Shown: positions 49,040 to 58,462, numbered from the stretch's first letter. The stretch is 60,618 bases of DNA from an uncultured Clostridium sp. (GCA_947646915.1 CANSII010000008.1:1-60618), one strand, 5' to 3'. The notes: generated by a model not told the origin, from the sequence alone. Made by a program: numbers and translations.

Positions 49040-49070
49040 TAAAAAAGTGAAATTTTTAAAATTCCACTTC
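49040..49070 (-). terminator. Terminator downstream of rseP
   Basis: On the minus strand AGTGGAATTT pairs with AAATTTCACT (one G-U pair) and is followed by TTTTTT. It begins 9 nt after the rseP stop and closes the rpsB-to-rseP cluster. Confidence 0.8.
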
Positions 49071-49077
49071 TCTTTTT

Positions 49078-50325
49078 TTAAAATATCCTCAATATATCAT
49101 TATAAGTTATATATAGTGATAATGCAATTAAAATTGAAAATCCAATTAATTGAATATTTATCTCTGTTTTTTCATTTAATGGTTTTCTGCGAATTGCTTC
49201 TACAAGCAGTATAAGTATTTTTCCACCATCTAATGCTGGAATTGGTAAAAGATTTGTAACACCTAAAGATAAAGATATTAATGCTACCATATAAATAAAT
49301 TCTTTAAATCCATTTGTTTTAGCAACTGCTTCTGATATTCCTACAGGTCCCATCATTTGGTCTATACTTACTCCTCCTGTAAATATCATTTTAATATTAT
49401 CTAATATTGATAATGTAAATTCTTTTGTTTCAATTCCTGCATATATTAGATGATTAAAAATTGTATTTTCAGATTGCTTTAAATTAACACCTAAATAATA
49501 TGTTGAAATATAATTTGGTTTTAATTCGATATTTATTTCATTATTATCTCTTTCTATTGTAAATAAAATAACATTTATACCCTTTTCCTGTATTTTTTGA
49601 ATAACTTTATTTACATCATTCCCCATATCTTCATTATTTACTTTTAAGATTTTATCATTTGCTTTTATTCCTTGTTTTTCTGCACTGCTTCCCTTTTCTA
49701 CAGTTAATACTTTACAATTTTCATCCAAATATAGTCCTGTACTTTTGTTTTTTATTTCTGTTGGTTTTATTCTATATTCTAATATTTCATTATTTCTTTT
49801 TATTTTTATGTTTATTTCTTCACCTTTTGATTTTTTTATTATTTTATCTAAATCATACTTACTTTTTACTTTTTTATTATTTAATTCTATTATTTCATCA
49901 TTTTGTTGTAATTGAATTTCTTCAGAGACATATCCATGTATTACTGAATCTATTTTATTTGTTATATATGTTCCTGATGATGACATTAATATAAAATAAA
50001 CAGTTAATCCAAATATAATATTTACTGTTGCTCCTGCAGCTACTATTGCTATTCTTTTAGGTATACTTGTCTTTGAAAAAGATCCTGTATTATCTGATCT
50101 TTGTTCCTCTCCTTCCATACTGCAAAATCCGCCAAGTGGAACTAATCTTAAAGCATATTTGGTTTCTTTTCCTTGTTTTTTCCATATTGTTGGGCCAAAA
50201 CCAATTGCAAATTCATTTACTTTTACTTTACACAGTTTTGCGACAATTAAATGTCCTGCTTCATGTATTAGTATAAGAAATCCTAACAGAAATATTATCT
50301 TTATGGCTGAAATTATTATTGTCAA
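49078..50325 (-). CDS. rseP: Site-2 intramembrane metalloprotease RseP/RasP
   Basis: This is a zinc protease that cuts anti-sigma factors and signal peptides within the membrane. The 415-aa protein has HEAGH in the first helix (about residue 21-25) and LLPIPALDGG in the third, both active-site motifs. The region between them shows two PDZ-like stretches (one around VEKGSSAEKQGIKANDKIL). The start is TTG 50325, 8 nt after GGAGG. cdsA lies upstream on the same strand. dxr, often found between cdsA and rseP, is absent here. Confidence 0.96.
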   Translation of the reverse strand: MTIIISAIKIIFLLGFLILIHEAGHLIVAKLCKVKVNEFAIGFGPTIWKKQGKETKYALRLVPLGGFCSMEGEEQRSDNTGSFSKTSIPKRIAIVAAGATVNIIFGLTVYFILMSSSGTYITNKIDSVIHGYVSEEIQLQQNDEIIELNNKKVKSKYDLDKIIKKSKGEEINIKIKRNNEILEYRIKPTEIKNKSTGLYLDENCKVLTVEKGSSAEKQGIKANDKILKVNNEDMGNDVNKVIQKIQEKGINVILFTIERDNNEINIELKPNYISTYYLGVNLKQSENTIFNHLIYAGIETKEFTLSILDNIKMIFTGGVSIDQMMGPVGISEAVAKTNGFKEFIYMVALISLSLGVTNLLPIPALDGGKILILLVEAIRRKPLNEKTEINIQLIGFSILIALSLYITYNDILRIF

Positions 50326-50481
50326 TCTTTATTCCTCCAATCTTATATATGAAATTTTTTATTAATATTATACTTATTTATTAAAATTGCTTATATATAA
50401 ATATTTATGTAGTACCTAAGTGTAACTGAAAGATATTTAGAAATTCTTATATATCAGCAATATAAATTAAAAATAATATTC

Positions 50482-51282
50482 CTAAAATGTAAAAAACATA
50501 TAAGCAAAAGGTGCAATAAATAACACACTATCAATTCTATCCATCATACCACCATGCCCAGGTAATAAATTACTATAATCTTTTATATCCACATATCTTT
50601 TAATTGATGAAGCAGAAAAATCACCTAACTGTCCAATAAGACTAAGTACAGCAGAAAGCACTCCTATATAAATATATGAGTAATCATATGAAAAATATGT
50701 ATTTAAAATAAATGTATATATTAATGCGATAGAAACTGTGCCTAAAGCTCCACCTATACATCCCTCTATAGACTTTTTAGGGCTTACTTTGCTAAATTTA
50801 TGTTTTCCAAATTTTGAGCCTATTAAATAAGCAAATACATCTGTTCCCCACGAAGCTACTAATATATATCCTATTAAAATTTTTCCATTATCTATCCCAT
50901 TTATTAGTGATAAAAACATAATAAAGAAAGGTATATAACCTATTCCAAAAAAAGTATATGCCATATCTTTAAAGGTTGTTTTCATATTAGTTACTATAAC
51001 TTGTGCAAATAATATCAATAAAATAAATGGTATTATAAACAGTACAAATTTTAATAAGTACTCTTGTGGTATTATATTTATAATTGCAACTATAGCACAA
51101 CTTATATATCCTATCCATTTTATTGGTTTACATACTTTTGAGATTGCTTTTAAGTATTCATCCATTGCTATTATAGCTATTAATGCTAATAATATTCCTA
51201 TTAAATATACATTCTGTATTAATATTAAAACAATTACTACTAATCCAACTATAACACTTGATATTAATCTTTTTGAATCCAT
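50482..51282 (-). CDS. cdsA: Phosphatidate cytidylyltransferase CdsA
   Basis: CdsA makes CDP-diacylglycerol for phospholipid synthesis. The 266-aa protein has about eight transmembrane helices and the family signature near the C-terminus: DYSNLLPGHGGMMDRIDS. The upstream SKVSPKKSIEGCIGGALG motif is also present. The ribosome binding site is weak and distant (AAAGGATAA). It ends in TAG. It lies between uppS and rseP, as in many Firmicutes. Confidence 0.96.
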   Translation of the reverse strand: MDSKRLISSVIVGLVVIVLILIQNVYLIGILLALIAIIAMDEYLKAISKVCKPIKWIGYISCAIVAIINIIPQEYLLKFVLFIIPFILLILFAQVIVTNMKTTFKDMAYTFFGIGYIPFFIMFLSLINGIDNGKILIGYILVASWGTDVFAYLIGSKFGKHKFSKVSPKKSIEGCIGGALGTVSIALIYTFILNTYFSYDYSYIYIGVLSAVLSLIGQLGDFSASSIKRYVDIKDYSNLLPGHGGMMDRIDSVLFIAPFAYMFFTF

Positions 51283-51361
51283 ATTTTAATATATTATCCT
51301 TTCCTTTTTTAAATAAACAGTTTTATATGTATTCTTTTAGTTCAAATATTTAACTTTAGTA

Positions 51362-52069
51362 TTATTTTGCACCAAATTTTCTATTTCTATGTTGATATAC
51401 TTTTATTGCCTCATCTAAATCTTGTTCATTGAAATCAGGCCAGTATTTCTCAATAAATAAAAATTCTGAATATACTAATTGCCATGGTAAAAAATTGCTA
51501 AGTCTTATTTCTCCACTTGTTCTTATCAATAAATCTGGATCAGGTTGATCTTTAGTATATAAATTATCAGAAATAGTTTTTTCTGTTATTTGTTCTATTT
51601 CTATTTGATTTTCTTTAATTTGATTTGCAATACTTTTTATTGCATGTAGTAGTTCATCTCTTCCACCATAATTTAAAGCTATATTAAATATTATTCCTGT
51701 ATTATCTTTTGTTCTTTCCATACATTTTTCAATACTATTTTCCATTTTTTCAGATAGACCAGTTCTACTTCCAATTATATTGACTTTTATATTTTCCGAA
51801 TCTGCTCTTTTACTATACTCATCTAAATAACTCTGAAATAATCCCATTAATGTTGAAACTTCTTCTTCTGTCCTTTTCCAATTTTCTGTTGAAAATGCAT
51901 ATACAGTTATATGTTTTATTCCTATTTTATTTGCATATCTAACTATTTTTTCTAATGTTTTTGCTCCTTCTTTATGTCCAAAACTTGAAGGCATACCTTT
52001 TTGTTTAGCCCATCTTCTGTTTCCATCCATAATAATTGCAATATGCTTAGGTAAGTTTTCTTGTTCCAT
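51362..52069 (-). CDS. uppS: Undecaprenyl pyrophosphate synthase UppS
   Basis: This cis-prenyltransferase extends farnesyl diphosphate to the C55 carrier lipid used for wall and glycan assembly. The 235-aa protein has HIAIIMDGNRRWAKQKG with the catalytic Asp, NLGGRDELLHA-like NYGGRDELLHA and the C-terminal DLLIRTSGEIRLSNFLPWQ. AAGGAGG precedes the ATG. Its substrate comes from the ispA gene immediately upstream (20 nt gap). Confidence 0.97.
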   Translation of the reverse strand: MEQENLPKHIAIIMDGNRRWAKQKGMPSSFGHKEGAKTLEKIVRYANKIGIKHITVYAFSTENWKRTEEEVSTLMGLFQSYLDEYSKRADSENIKVNIIGSRTGLSEKMENSIEKCMERTKDNTGIIFNIALNYGGRDELLHAIKSIANQIKENQIEIEQITEKTISDNLYTKDQPDPDLLIRTSGEIRLSNFLPWQLVYSEFLFIEKYWPDFNEQDLDEAIKVYQHRNRKFGAK

Positions 52070-52089
52070 TTTAGCCTCCTTGGAAAATT

Positions 52090-52989
52090 TTATTTATTTC
52101 TATTTTTTATATATATTGCTAGTTGTTTTAAAAATTCTGCCTTATCTCCATATATTTCTATTTCTTTTATTGATTGTTCTATTATTTTTTCTAATTCTTG
52201 TTTTGCTCCATTTAATCCATAATAAGACACATATGTACATTTTCCCATTTCTCTATCATTTCCTACTGGCTTACCTGTTATATTTGGGTCACCTTCTTCA
52301 GATAAGATGTCATCTTTTATTTGAAATGCTAATCCTATTTTTTCAGCGTAATCTGTTAATATATCAATATCTCTTTCTGTTGCTCCTGCTATAATTGCTC
52401 CCATTCTTACACATAATTTTAATAATGCACCTGTTTTATTTATATGAATATATTCTAACAATTCTTTAGATATTTGCTTTCCTTCTAATTCTGTATCTAA
52501 ATATTCTCCTGCAATCATTCTGTCAACTGCTTTTGTGAATTCATTAAATGCTTTTACTTTATTTTTTATAATATCAATATTTTGATTATTTATAGAATTT
52601 TTTATTTCATTACTTATTACTATATATGCTTTATTAAATAATCCATCTCCTGCAAGTAATGCAGTTGCATGATTAAATTTTTTATGATTTGTAGGCTTTC
52701 CATGTCTAAAATCATCATTATCTATCTCTGGTAAATCATCATGTATTAATGAAAAATTATGTATCATTTCTATTGCTACTGCAAAAGGCATGCATTCTTC
52801 AAAATTATCTTTAAAAATTTCGTATGTAGCTAATACTAAAATTGGTCTTAATCTTTTTCCTCCTGCCATCAAACTATATTCCATTGCTTCATTTAATATT
52901 TTTTCATGGCACTCTTGTTTTATTAAATATTTTTCTAATTCTTCATTTATTATTGTTTGATACCTTTTTAGATTTTCTTTAAATTCCAT
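52090..52989 (-). CDS. ispA: Farnesyl/geranyl-type polyprenyl diphosphate synthase
   Basis: A trans-prenyltransferase of 299 aa. The first aspartate-rich motif is HDDLPEIDND (near residue 83) and the second is FQIKDDILSEEGD. GGKRLRP is present near residue 44. The spacing of the first motif (DDxxxxD) suits IspA-type farnesyl diphosphate synthases. It feeds uppS, the next gene. Its place between frr and uppS is less usual than in Bacillus, where ispA lies by dxs. Confidence 0.93.
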   Translation of the reverse strand: MEFKENLKRYQTIINEELEKYLIKQECHEKILNEAMEYSLMAGGKRLRPILVLATYEIFKDNFEECMPFAVAIEMIHNFSLIHDDLPEIDNDDFRHGKPTNHKKFNHATALLAGDGLFNKAYIVISNEIKNSINNQNIDIIKNKVKAFNEFTKAVDRMIAGEYLDTELEGKQISKELLEYIHINKTGALLKLCVRMGAIIAGATERDIDILTDYAEKIGLAFQIKDDILSEEGDPNITGKPVGNDREMGKCTYVSYYGLNGAKQELEKIIEQSIKEIEIYGDKAEFLKQLAIYIKNRNK

Positions 52990-53024
52990 TTTATTTCCCC
53001 TATATTATATATCTATTATAAAAC

Positions 53025-53573
53025 CTACACAGACATTACTTCTTTTTCTTTATTTTCTAAAATTTTATCTATTTCTTCTACACTTTTATCAGTTAATTTT
53101 TGAATTTCGTTTTCAGCTTGTTTTAGTTCATCTTCTGTTATGTTGCCTTCTTTTTGTTCTGCTTTAGCATCTTCTATTCCATCTCTTCTAATTGCTCTAA
53201 TAGAAATTTTGGCATCTTCTGCCATTTTTTTGATGTCCTTTACTAAATCTTTTCTTCTTTCTTCTGTTAATTCAGGGAATGCTAATCTTATTACTTTACC
53301 ATCATTATTTGGGTTTATTCCAATATCTGATGCTAATATTGCTTTTTCTATTTCTTTTAAAACACTTACATCCCATGGCTGTATAACTATTAGTCTTGCT
53401 TCTGGCACAGATACTCCTGCTACTTGATTTATTGGTGTTGCTGTTCCATAATAGTCTATTTTAACTTTATTTAATATTGCAGGGTTTGCTCTTCCTGCTC
53501 TTACTTCTGATAATTTTTCATTGTATACATTTATACTTTTTTCCATTTTTTCTTTAATATTTGTAAAATCCAT
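53025..53573 (-). CDS. frr: Ribosome recycling factor
   Basis: RRF with EF-G splits the post-termination ribosome. The 182-aa length is close to the family norm. VRAGRANPAILNKVKIDYYG and the PLTEERRKDL-like FPELTEERRKDLVK motifs are conserved. AAAAGGAGAG precedes the ATG. It lies downstream of pyrH, the universal order, with a structured 122-bp element between them. It ends in TAG. Confidence 0.97.
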   Translation of the reverse strand: MDFTNIKEKMEKSINVYNEKLSEVRAGRANPAILNKVKIDYYGTATPINQVAGVSVPEARLIVIQPWDVSVLKEIEKAILASDIGINPNNDGKVIRLAFPELTEERRKDLVKDIKKMAEDAKISIRAIRRDGIEDAKAEQKEGNITEDELKQAENEIQKLTDKSVEEIDKILENKEKEVMSV

Positions 53574-53602
53574 AATAATCTCTCCTTTTTTGATATTACT
53601 GC

Positions 53603-53724
53603 AAATGAATTCAAAGTGGTATATTACTAGGCAAATTTCACTAAAAATCTAGAGACTATACGTTTGTATGTCGAGAGATTTTTAGTAAAGTTTAACGACG
53701 TAAGATGCTACTTTCAATTCATTT
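53603..53724. repeat. Structured 122-bp inverted-repeat element between pyrH and frr
   Basis: Outer arms AAATGAATTCAAAGT and ACTTTCAATTCATTT pair 14 of 15. An inner 11-bp stem ACTAAAAATCT/AGATTTTTAGT encloses a smaller GAC-ATAC/GTAT-GTC hairpin. The outer arm starts at the pyrH stop codon. It could be an old MITE or an RNA structure tuning frr expression. No second copy is in the window. Confidence 0.7.
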
Positions 53725-54430
53725 ACTTAACTAATGTTCCAATCTCTTCTCCCCTAACAGCTTTTACTATATTTTCTGGGTCTGCTATTCCAAATACTAA
53801 TAGTGGAATATTATTATCTCTGCATAATGCTGTTGCTGTTGCATCCATTACTTTTAAATCTTTTTCTAGTACTTCTAAATATGATATTTTATCATATTTT
53901 ATTGCATTTTTATCAATTTTAGGATCTGCTGAGTATACTGCATCTATTGCTTTTCCTAATAATATTATTTCTGCATTTATTTCTGTTGCTCTTAGTACAG
54001 CTGCTGTGTCTGTTGTAAAATATGGGTGACCTGTTCCACCAGCAAATATTACTACTCTTCCTCTTTTTAAATGTTTTTCTGCTTTTCTTATTATGAATGG
54101 CTCTGCTATTTCTCTCATTTCTATTGCTGTTTGTACTCTTGAATGTACTCCTCTTGCTTCTAATGCATCTTGTAGTGCTAATCCATTCATTGCTGTTGCT
54201 AATATACCCATGTAGTCTGCTGTGGCTCTTTCCATTTGATGTCCATTTCTTCCTCTCCAAAAGTTTCCTCCGCCTACTACTATTCCAACTTCTACTCCCA
54301 TTTCTGTTATTTCTTTTATTTTGTCGCATATTTTTCCTACAGTTTCAACATTTACTCCTGTTTTTGCTTCTCCTGCTAATGCTTCTCCACTTAATTTTAA
54401 TAGAACTCTTTTATATTTAGCTTCTGACAA
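53723..54430 (-). CDS. pyrH: Uridylate kinase (UMP kinase)
   Basis: A hexameric amino-acid-kinase-fold enzyme that phosphorylates UMP to UDP. The product begins [13 protein letters not shown] and has [16 protein letters not shown] [12 protein letters not shown], the substrate-binding [14 protein letters not shown] and [14 protein letters not shown] favour TTG 54430 (235 aa), because AGGAG lies 10 nt upstream. GTG 54439 directly abuts that site. It follows tsf on the same strand after 250 nt. Confidence 0.96.
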   Translation of the reverse strand: MSEAKYKRVLLKLSGEALAGEAKTGVNVETVGKICDKIKEITEMGVEVGIVVGGGNFWRGRNGHQMERATADYMGILATAMNGLALQDALEARGVHSRVQTAIEMREIAEPFIIRKAEKHLKRGRVVIFAGGTGHPYFTTDTAAVLRATEINAEIILLGKAIDAVYSADPKIDKNAIKYDKISYLEVLEKDLKVMDATATALCRDNNIPLLVFGIADPENIVKAVRGEEIGTLVK

Positions 54431-54600
54431 CCTCTTCACTCTCCTATTTTTTATTTTAGATATTTGTATTCTATCATATATTTTTTAAATTGAATACCCT
54501 TTTTTTATTTTTTTATAAATATCTAGTTAAGAGTTAATGATTTGTAGATTAATATTTAACATAACTTCTAAAAAATGAAATAAAAAATATAATCTGCAAC

Positions 54601-54631
54601 AAGAGGGTGTCCTAAAATAGGACACCCTCTT
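54601..54631. terminator. Strong GC-rich hairpin between tsf and pyrH
   Basis: AAGAGGGTGTCC pairs perfectly with GGACACCCTCTT around a 7-nt loop. This is the most GC-rich stem in the region. No T tract follows directly on the minus strand, so it may attenuate or process the tsf-pyrH transcript rather than end it. Confidence 0.6.
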
Positions 54632-54685
54632 AAAAAATTAGTAAACATAAGATAATGTGGTAAAACACAAACTAATAATAAAAAT

Positions 54686-55564
54686 TTACTTTAATTGATT
54701 CATAACTTCTTCAGCAAAGTTTTCTTCTTTTTTCTCTATACCTTCACCTTTTTCAAATCTTGCAAATTCTACTACATCTGCATCATTTTCTTTTAATACA
54801 TCTTTAACCTTTTTGCTAGGGTCTTTTACAAAAGCCTGATCTACTAGGCAAATTTCTTCATAGAATTTACCGATTCTTCCTTGTACTATCTTCTCAGCTA
54901 TAGCTTCAGGTTTACCTTCATTCATTGTTTGAACTTTTAAGATTTCCATTTCCTTAGAAACTCTTTCTTGAGGAACTTCATCTTGTTTTACAAATTCAGG
55001 TCTAGCAGCTGCTATTTGCATACAAACGTCTTTAGCAATTTCTTCTGTTCCTTTTACCATATTTACTAAAACAGCTATTTTTCCATCACCATGAATGTAT
55101 TTTGCAACCAATCCTGTTGATTCAAATCTTGCAAATCTTCTTATTGATAAATTTTCTCCTATTGTTGCTATTTTTCCAACTAATGCTTCTTGTACTGTTT
55201 TTCCTTCTTCAAATTCAGCTGGAGATGCTAATAATTCTTCTACATCTTTTGGATTTTTATTAACAACTTGTTTTGCTACATTCATAACAAATGTTTTAAA
55301 TTCTTCATTTTTTGCAACAAAGTCTGTTTCTGAATTTATTTCTACTACTGCTCCTGTTTTTCCATCATCTGATATATATGCTTCTACTAATCCTTCTGCT
55401 GCTACTCTTCCTGATTTTTTTGCAGCTTTTGCAATTCCTCTTTCTCTTAATAGGTCCATTGCTTTTTCCATATCTCCATCAGTTTCTGTTAAAACTTTTT
55501 TGCAGTCCATCATTCCTGCTCCTGTTTTTTCTCTTAATTCTTTTACTAAATTTGCTGAAACCAT
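54686..55564 (-). CDS. tsf: Translation elongation factor Ts
   Basis: EF-Ts recycles EF-Tu by GDP release. The 292-aa protein starts VSANLVKELREKTGAGMMDCKK, has the essential TDFVAKNEEF motif near residue 80 and the full core domain. GGGAGG lies 10 nt before the ATG. It follows rpsB after 153 nt that hold a structured leader. Confidence 0.98.
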   Translation of the reverse strand: MVSANLVKELREKTGAGMMDCKKVLTETDGDMEKAMDLLRERGIAKAAKKSGRVAAEGLVEAYISDDGKTGAVVEINSETDFVAKNEEFKTFVMNVAKQVVNKNPKDVEELLASPAEFEEGKTVQEALVGKIATIGENLSIRRFARFESTGLVAKYIHGDGKIAVLVNMVKGTEEIAKDVCMQIAAARPEFVKQDEVPQERVSKEMEILKVQTMNEGKPEAIAEKIVQGRIGKFYEEICLVDQAFVKDPSKKVKDVLKENDADVVEFARFEKGEGIEKKEENFAEEVMNQLK

Positions 55565-55599
55565 GTTTTAAATTCCTCCCTTATTTTATATAAATTTAT

Positions 55600-55665
55600 T
55601 TTAAAAGAGCCAACATCTCTACTCGTCCGAATATTTTCGAACGAGCGTTGCTCGCTCTTATATCT
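55600..55665 (-). promoter_or_regulatory. Attenuator-like structure between rpsB and tsf
   Basis: On the minus strand AAGAGC closes with GCTCTT, which runs into TTAAAA. Inside are GCGAGC/GCTCG and CTCGTTCGAA/TTCGGACGAG stems. It could be a leaky terminator that lowers tsf relative to rpsB. The function is inferred. Confidence 0.5.
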
Positions 55666-55717
55666 TAAATTTCTAATTTATTTTATTAATTAATTTAACA
55701 TTTTAACTATGCTAATT

Positions 55718-56485
55718 TTATTGTTCTTCACTATTTGCTATTACTTCTTCCATTGATGTTGGTTCTTCTTGATCTTCTACAGCTATCTCTGTTTCGAAGC
55801 TTTCTCCTTGTCTTCCTTCAATAACTGCATTTGCCATTACATCTGCTATTAATTTAACAGCTCTGATTGCATCATCATTTCCTGGTATTGGGTAATCTAC
55901 TTCTTCTGGATTACAATTTGTATCTACTAATCCTATTACTGGTATTCCTAATTTTTTTGCTTCTAATATTGCTATATGTTCTTTTTTAGGATCTACTAAG
56001 AATATAACTCCTGGAATTTCTTCCATTTCTTTTATTCCACCTAAGTTTCTTTCTAGTTTTTCCATTTCTTTCTTTAATAAGATTACTTCTTTTTTTGGTA
56101 ATACATTAAATGTTCCATCTTGTTCCATTGTTTCTAAATCTTTTAATCTTTGTACTCTTGCTCTTATTGTTTCAAAGTTTGTTAGCATTCCTCCTAACCA
56201 TCTTTGATCAATGTAGTACATTCCACATTTGATTGCTGCATCTTTCATACATTCTTGTGCTTGTTTTTTTGTTCCTACAAATAAAATTGTTTTTCCTTCT
56301 TCTGCTTGTTCTTTTAAGAATGCATATGCTTCATCAATTTTTTTTGATGTTTTTTGTAAATCAATTATATGGATTCCATTTCTTGCTTGAAATATGTATT
56401 CAGCCATTTTTGGATCCCATCTTCTTGTTTGATGTCCAAAGTGAACACCTGCTTCTAGTAATTGTTTCATTGCAACTACTGCCAT
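55718..56485 (-). CDS. rpsB: 30S ribosomal protein S2
   Basis: S2 of the small subunit. The 255-aa product starts [20 protein letters not shown] and contains [16 protein letters not shown] and [11 protein letters not shown], all conserved. ATG 56485 has GGGAGG 7 nt upstream; an in-frame upstream ATG at 56530 is not needed. The acidic C-terminal tail is a normal length. It is the first gene of the rpsB-tsf-pyrH-frr cluster and has a strong promoter. Confidence 0.97.
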   Translation of the reverse strand: MAVVAMKQLLEAGVHFGHQTRRWDPKMAEYIFQARNGIHIIDLQKTSKKIDEAYAFLKEQAEEGKTILFVGTKKQAQECMKDAAIKCGMYYIDQRWLGGMLTNFETIRARVQRLKDLETMEQDGTFNVLPKKEVILLKKEMEKLERNLGGIKEMEEIPGVIFLVDPKKEHIAILEAKKLGIPVIGLVDTNCNPEEVDYPIPGNDDAIRAVKLIADVMANAVIEGRQGESFETEIAVEDQEEPTSMEEVIANSEEQ

Positions 56486-56594
56486 TTTTAATTCCTCCCT
56501 TTTTGTTTTTTCTTCCATAAAGTTCATCATTTAAACTAGGACCAATTTTTGGCACACCCCTTTAAACTTCCTTTATGTGTTTATTATGCATATT

Positions 56595-56623
56595 ATTATA
56601 ACAGCTAAAATAGAAAAATGCAA
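56595..56623 (-). promoter_or_regulatory. rpsB promoter overlapping a long palindrome
   Basis: TTGCAT (56618-56623) and TATAAT (56595-56600) on the minus strand lie 17 bp apart, about 110 nt ahead of rpsB. The -35 box is inside a palindrome of 15-bp arms (AAAATAGAAAAATGC and GCATTTTTCTATTTT). The long leader may carry S2 autoregulation, though no known motif is recognised. Confidence 0.85.
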
Positions 56624-56688
56624 GCATTTTTCTATTTTTTGTTTTATAATATTTGAGGTCTGTCCTCAAATAGATATTTATCATAAAA

Positions 56689-56903
56689 TTTAAGTTTCGG
56701 CATTATGCAAAAAATATATTATATAGAAAAAAAATATATATTATTCAGCTCTGTTTTCCAAGGCGTTTAAGATATTGAACATTCAAACTTTAGAGACACA
56801 CTATAATAACTTAAAGTGAATAACGACTCACTGTCAAACTCGCTTTATAATATATATCTTTTTTCTATAATAAAGTTTTAAAAATAAAAAACCGAAACTT
56901 AAA
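56689..56903 (-). mobile_element. MITE copy B, complete, with perfect 9-bp target duplication
   Basis: TTTAAGTTTCGG at the left and CCGAAACTTAAA at the right bound a 215-bp element in the same orientation as copy A. It is flanked on both sides by ATCATAAAA (56680-56688 and 56904-56912). This is direct evidence of insertion by a transposase that makes 9-bp duplications. It lies between the rpsB and murT promoters. Confidence 0.95.
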
Positions 56904-56915
56904 ATCATAAAAAAG

Positions 56916-56944
56916 TTGTATCTATATTTCTATTATGTTATAAT
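56916..56944 (+). promoter_or_regulatory. murT-gatD promoter
   Basis: TTGTAT (56916-56921), 17 bp, TATAAT (56939-56944) with an extended TGT just before. It starts 4 nt after the MITE target duplication. Confidence 0.8.
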
Positions 56945-56975
56945 TTTAAAAAAATAATAAGGAATGATGTTAAAA

Positions 56976-58304
56976 ATGAAAAACTTCTTTATAATATTGA
57001 TGATGAAAATGGTAAATATTATTTTAAAAATATTTCATAAAAAAGGAGGAAATTTTTTAGGAAAAATAGCATTTGATTTAAGTCCAAAAATTTTTAAGTA
57101 CTTCAAAGTAAACTGTCCTGTAATAGCAGTGTCAGGAACAAATGGTAAAACAATGACAAATAACTGTATAGTCTATATTCTAAAAGAAACTGGATATAAA
57201 GTAGTTAGTAATCTAGAAGGTAATAATATGGAAACAGGTATACTTTCTACTATAATAAAAAATTGTACATTAACTGGTAAAATAAAAGCAGACTATTTAG
57301 TATTTGAAGTTGATGAAAGCTATATTCCAGTAGTGTTTGAAGATTTTAAATTAGACACTTTAGTTTTATTAAATTTCTTTAGAGATCAATTAGATAGGAA
57401 TGGTGAAGTTGAATCTCTAATTTTAAGAATAAATGATTTCCTTAAAAATTATTCTGGAAATTTAGTATTAAATAATGATGATCCAAATGTTGCAAGATTA
57501 GGAAAATCTAATCCAAAAAATACTAATGTTTTATATTACAGTGTAAATAAATATGAATTTGCAACAGAAGAAATAAAAGAAGCAGGAGAAGGCAAGTTTT
57601 GTCCATTTTGTAAATCACGTCTCAAATATAACTATTATCAATATTCTCATATTGGAAAATTTAACTGTCCTAACTGTGATTTCGGAAATAATGAAATTTT
57701 TAAATTGGCAACAAATATAAATTTAAAAAACAAGTGCTTTGAAATTGAAAATGAAACTTATAGCATCAAAGGAAACAGTGTATATTTAATATATAATTAC
57801 ACAGCAGTTATATCAGTTTGTAATTTATATAACATACCTGCCGAAGTTGTTAAAAATTCAATATCAACATTTGAATTAAATAATGGAAGACTAGAAGAGC
57901 TTAAAATAAATGGTATTAAAACAACTATAAATTTAGCTAAAAATCCAACTGGAAGTAATGTTAGTTTACGTATATTAAATGAAGATAATGATCAAAAAGA
58001 ATTATTATTTGTTTTAAATGATAATAAAGCTGATGGATTTGATGTTTCTTGGATTTGGGATATTAACTTTGATAATTTAAATAATGTGTCTCGAATTATT
58101 ACATCTGGAACAAGAGCCTTTGATATGGCAATTAGAATAAAAACAAGTGGTTTTCCTACAGAAAAAATAGAACCTTATTTAAGTTTAAAAGAAGCAATAG
58201 AGGCCTTATATAAAACTAGTGTTAAAAAATATGTAATTGCTAATTACACATCTTTACAGCCTACTAGAAAAGAATTAAAACAGTTTAAATCAAATAATTT
58301 ATAA
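56976..58304 (+). CDS. murT: Lipid II isoglutaminyl synthase, ligase subunit MurT
   Basis: With GatD it amidates the alpha-carboxyl of D-Glu in lipid II. The Mur-ligase P-loop is VSGTNGKTMTNN, followed by the FRDQLDRNGE motif. A four-cysteine zinc ribbon (CPFC and CPNC) marks MurT. The C-terminal domain has the conserved DGFDVSWIWD. Starts at 56964, 56967 and 56976 are possible; I prefer 56976 (MKNFF, 442 aa), the others being too close to AAGGA. gatD follows in the same operon. Confidence 0.95.
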   Translation: MKNFFIILMMKMVNIILKIFHKKGGNFLGKIAFDLSPKIFKYFKVNCPVIAVSGTNGKTMTNNCIVYILKETGYKVVSNLEGNNMETGILSTIIKNCTLTGKIKADYLVFEVDESYIPVVFEDFKLDTLVLLNFFRDQLDRNGEVESLILRINDFLKNYSGNLVLNNDDPNVARLGKSNPKNTNVLYYSVNKYEFATEEIKEAGEGKFCPFCKSRLKYNYYQYSHIGKFNCPNCDFGNNEIFKLATNINLKNKCFEIENETYSIKGNSVYLIYNYTAVISVCNLYNIPAEVVKNSISTFELNNGRLEELKINGIKTTINLAKNPTGSNVSLRILNEDNDQKELLFVLNDNKADGFDVSWIWDINFDNLNNVSRIITSGTRAFDMAIRIKTSGFPTEKIEPYLSLKEAIEALYKTSVKKYVIANYTSLQPTRKELKQFKSNNL

Positions 58305-58315
58305 AGGTATTGAAG

Positions 58316-58450
58316 TTAAGATTTTGCAGACCAAGTTAAGATAACGGTTTGGGCAAATGGAATTACAGTTAATATATACAAAATTTCTAAAGAAATTTTG
58401 TATATATTAAAAAGTTTGACGATGAACGAAGCAAAGCGTAGTGAAGGGAA
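58316..58450 (+). repeat. 3'-end repeat element after murT joined to a 76-bp-family fragment
   Basis: TTAAGATAACGG, GGAATTACAGTTAATATATACA and the hairpin CAAAATTTC/GAAATTTTG match the elements after disA and dpaA. It is followed by GACGATGAACGAAGCAAAGC, the reverse complement of the 76-bp-unit start, ending in GTGAAGGGA, which serves as the gatD ribosome binding site. Confidence 0.65.
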
Positions 58451-58462
58451 TGATTATAAAAA

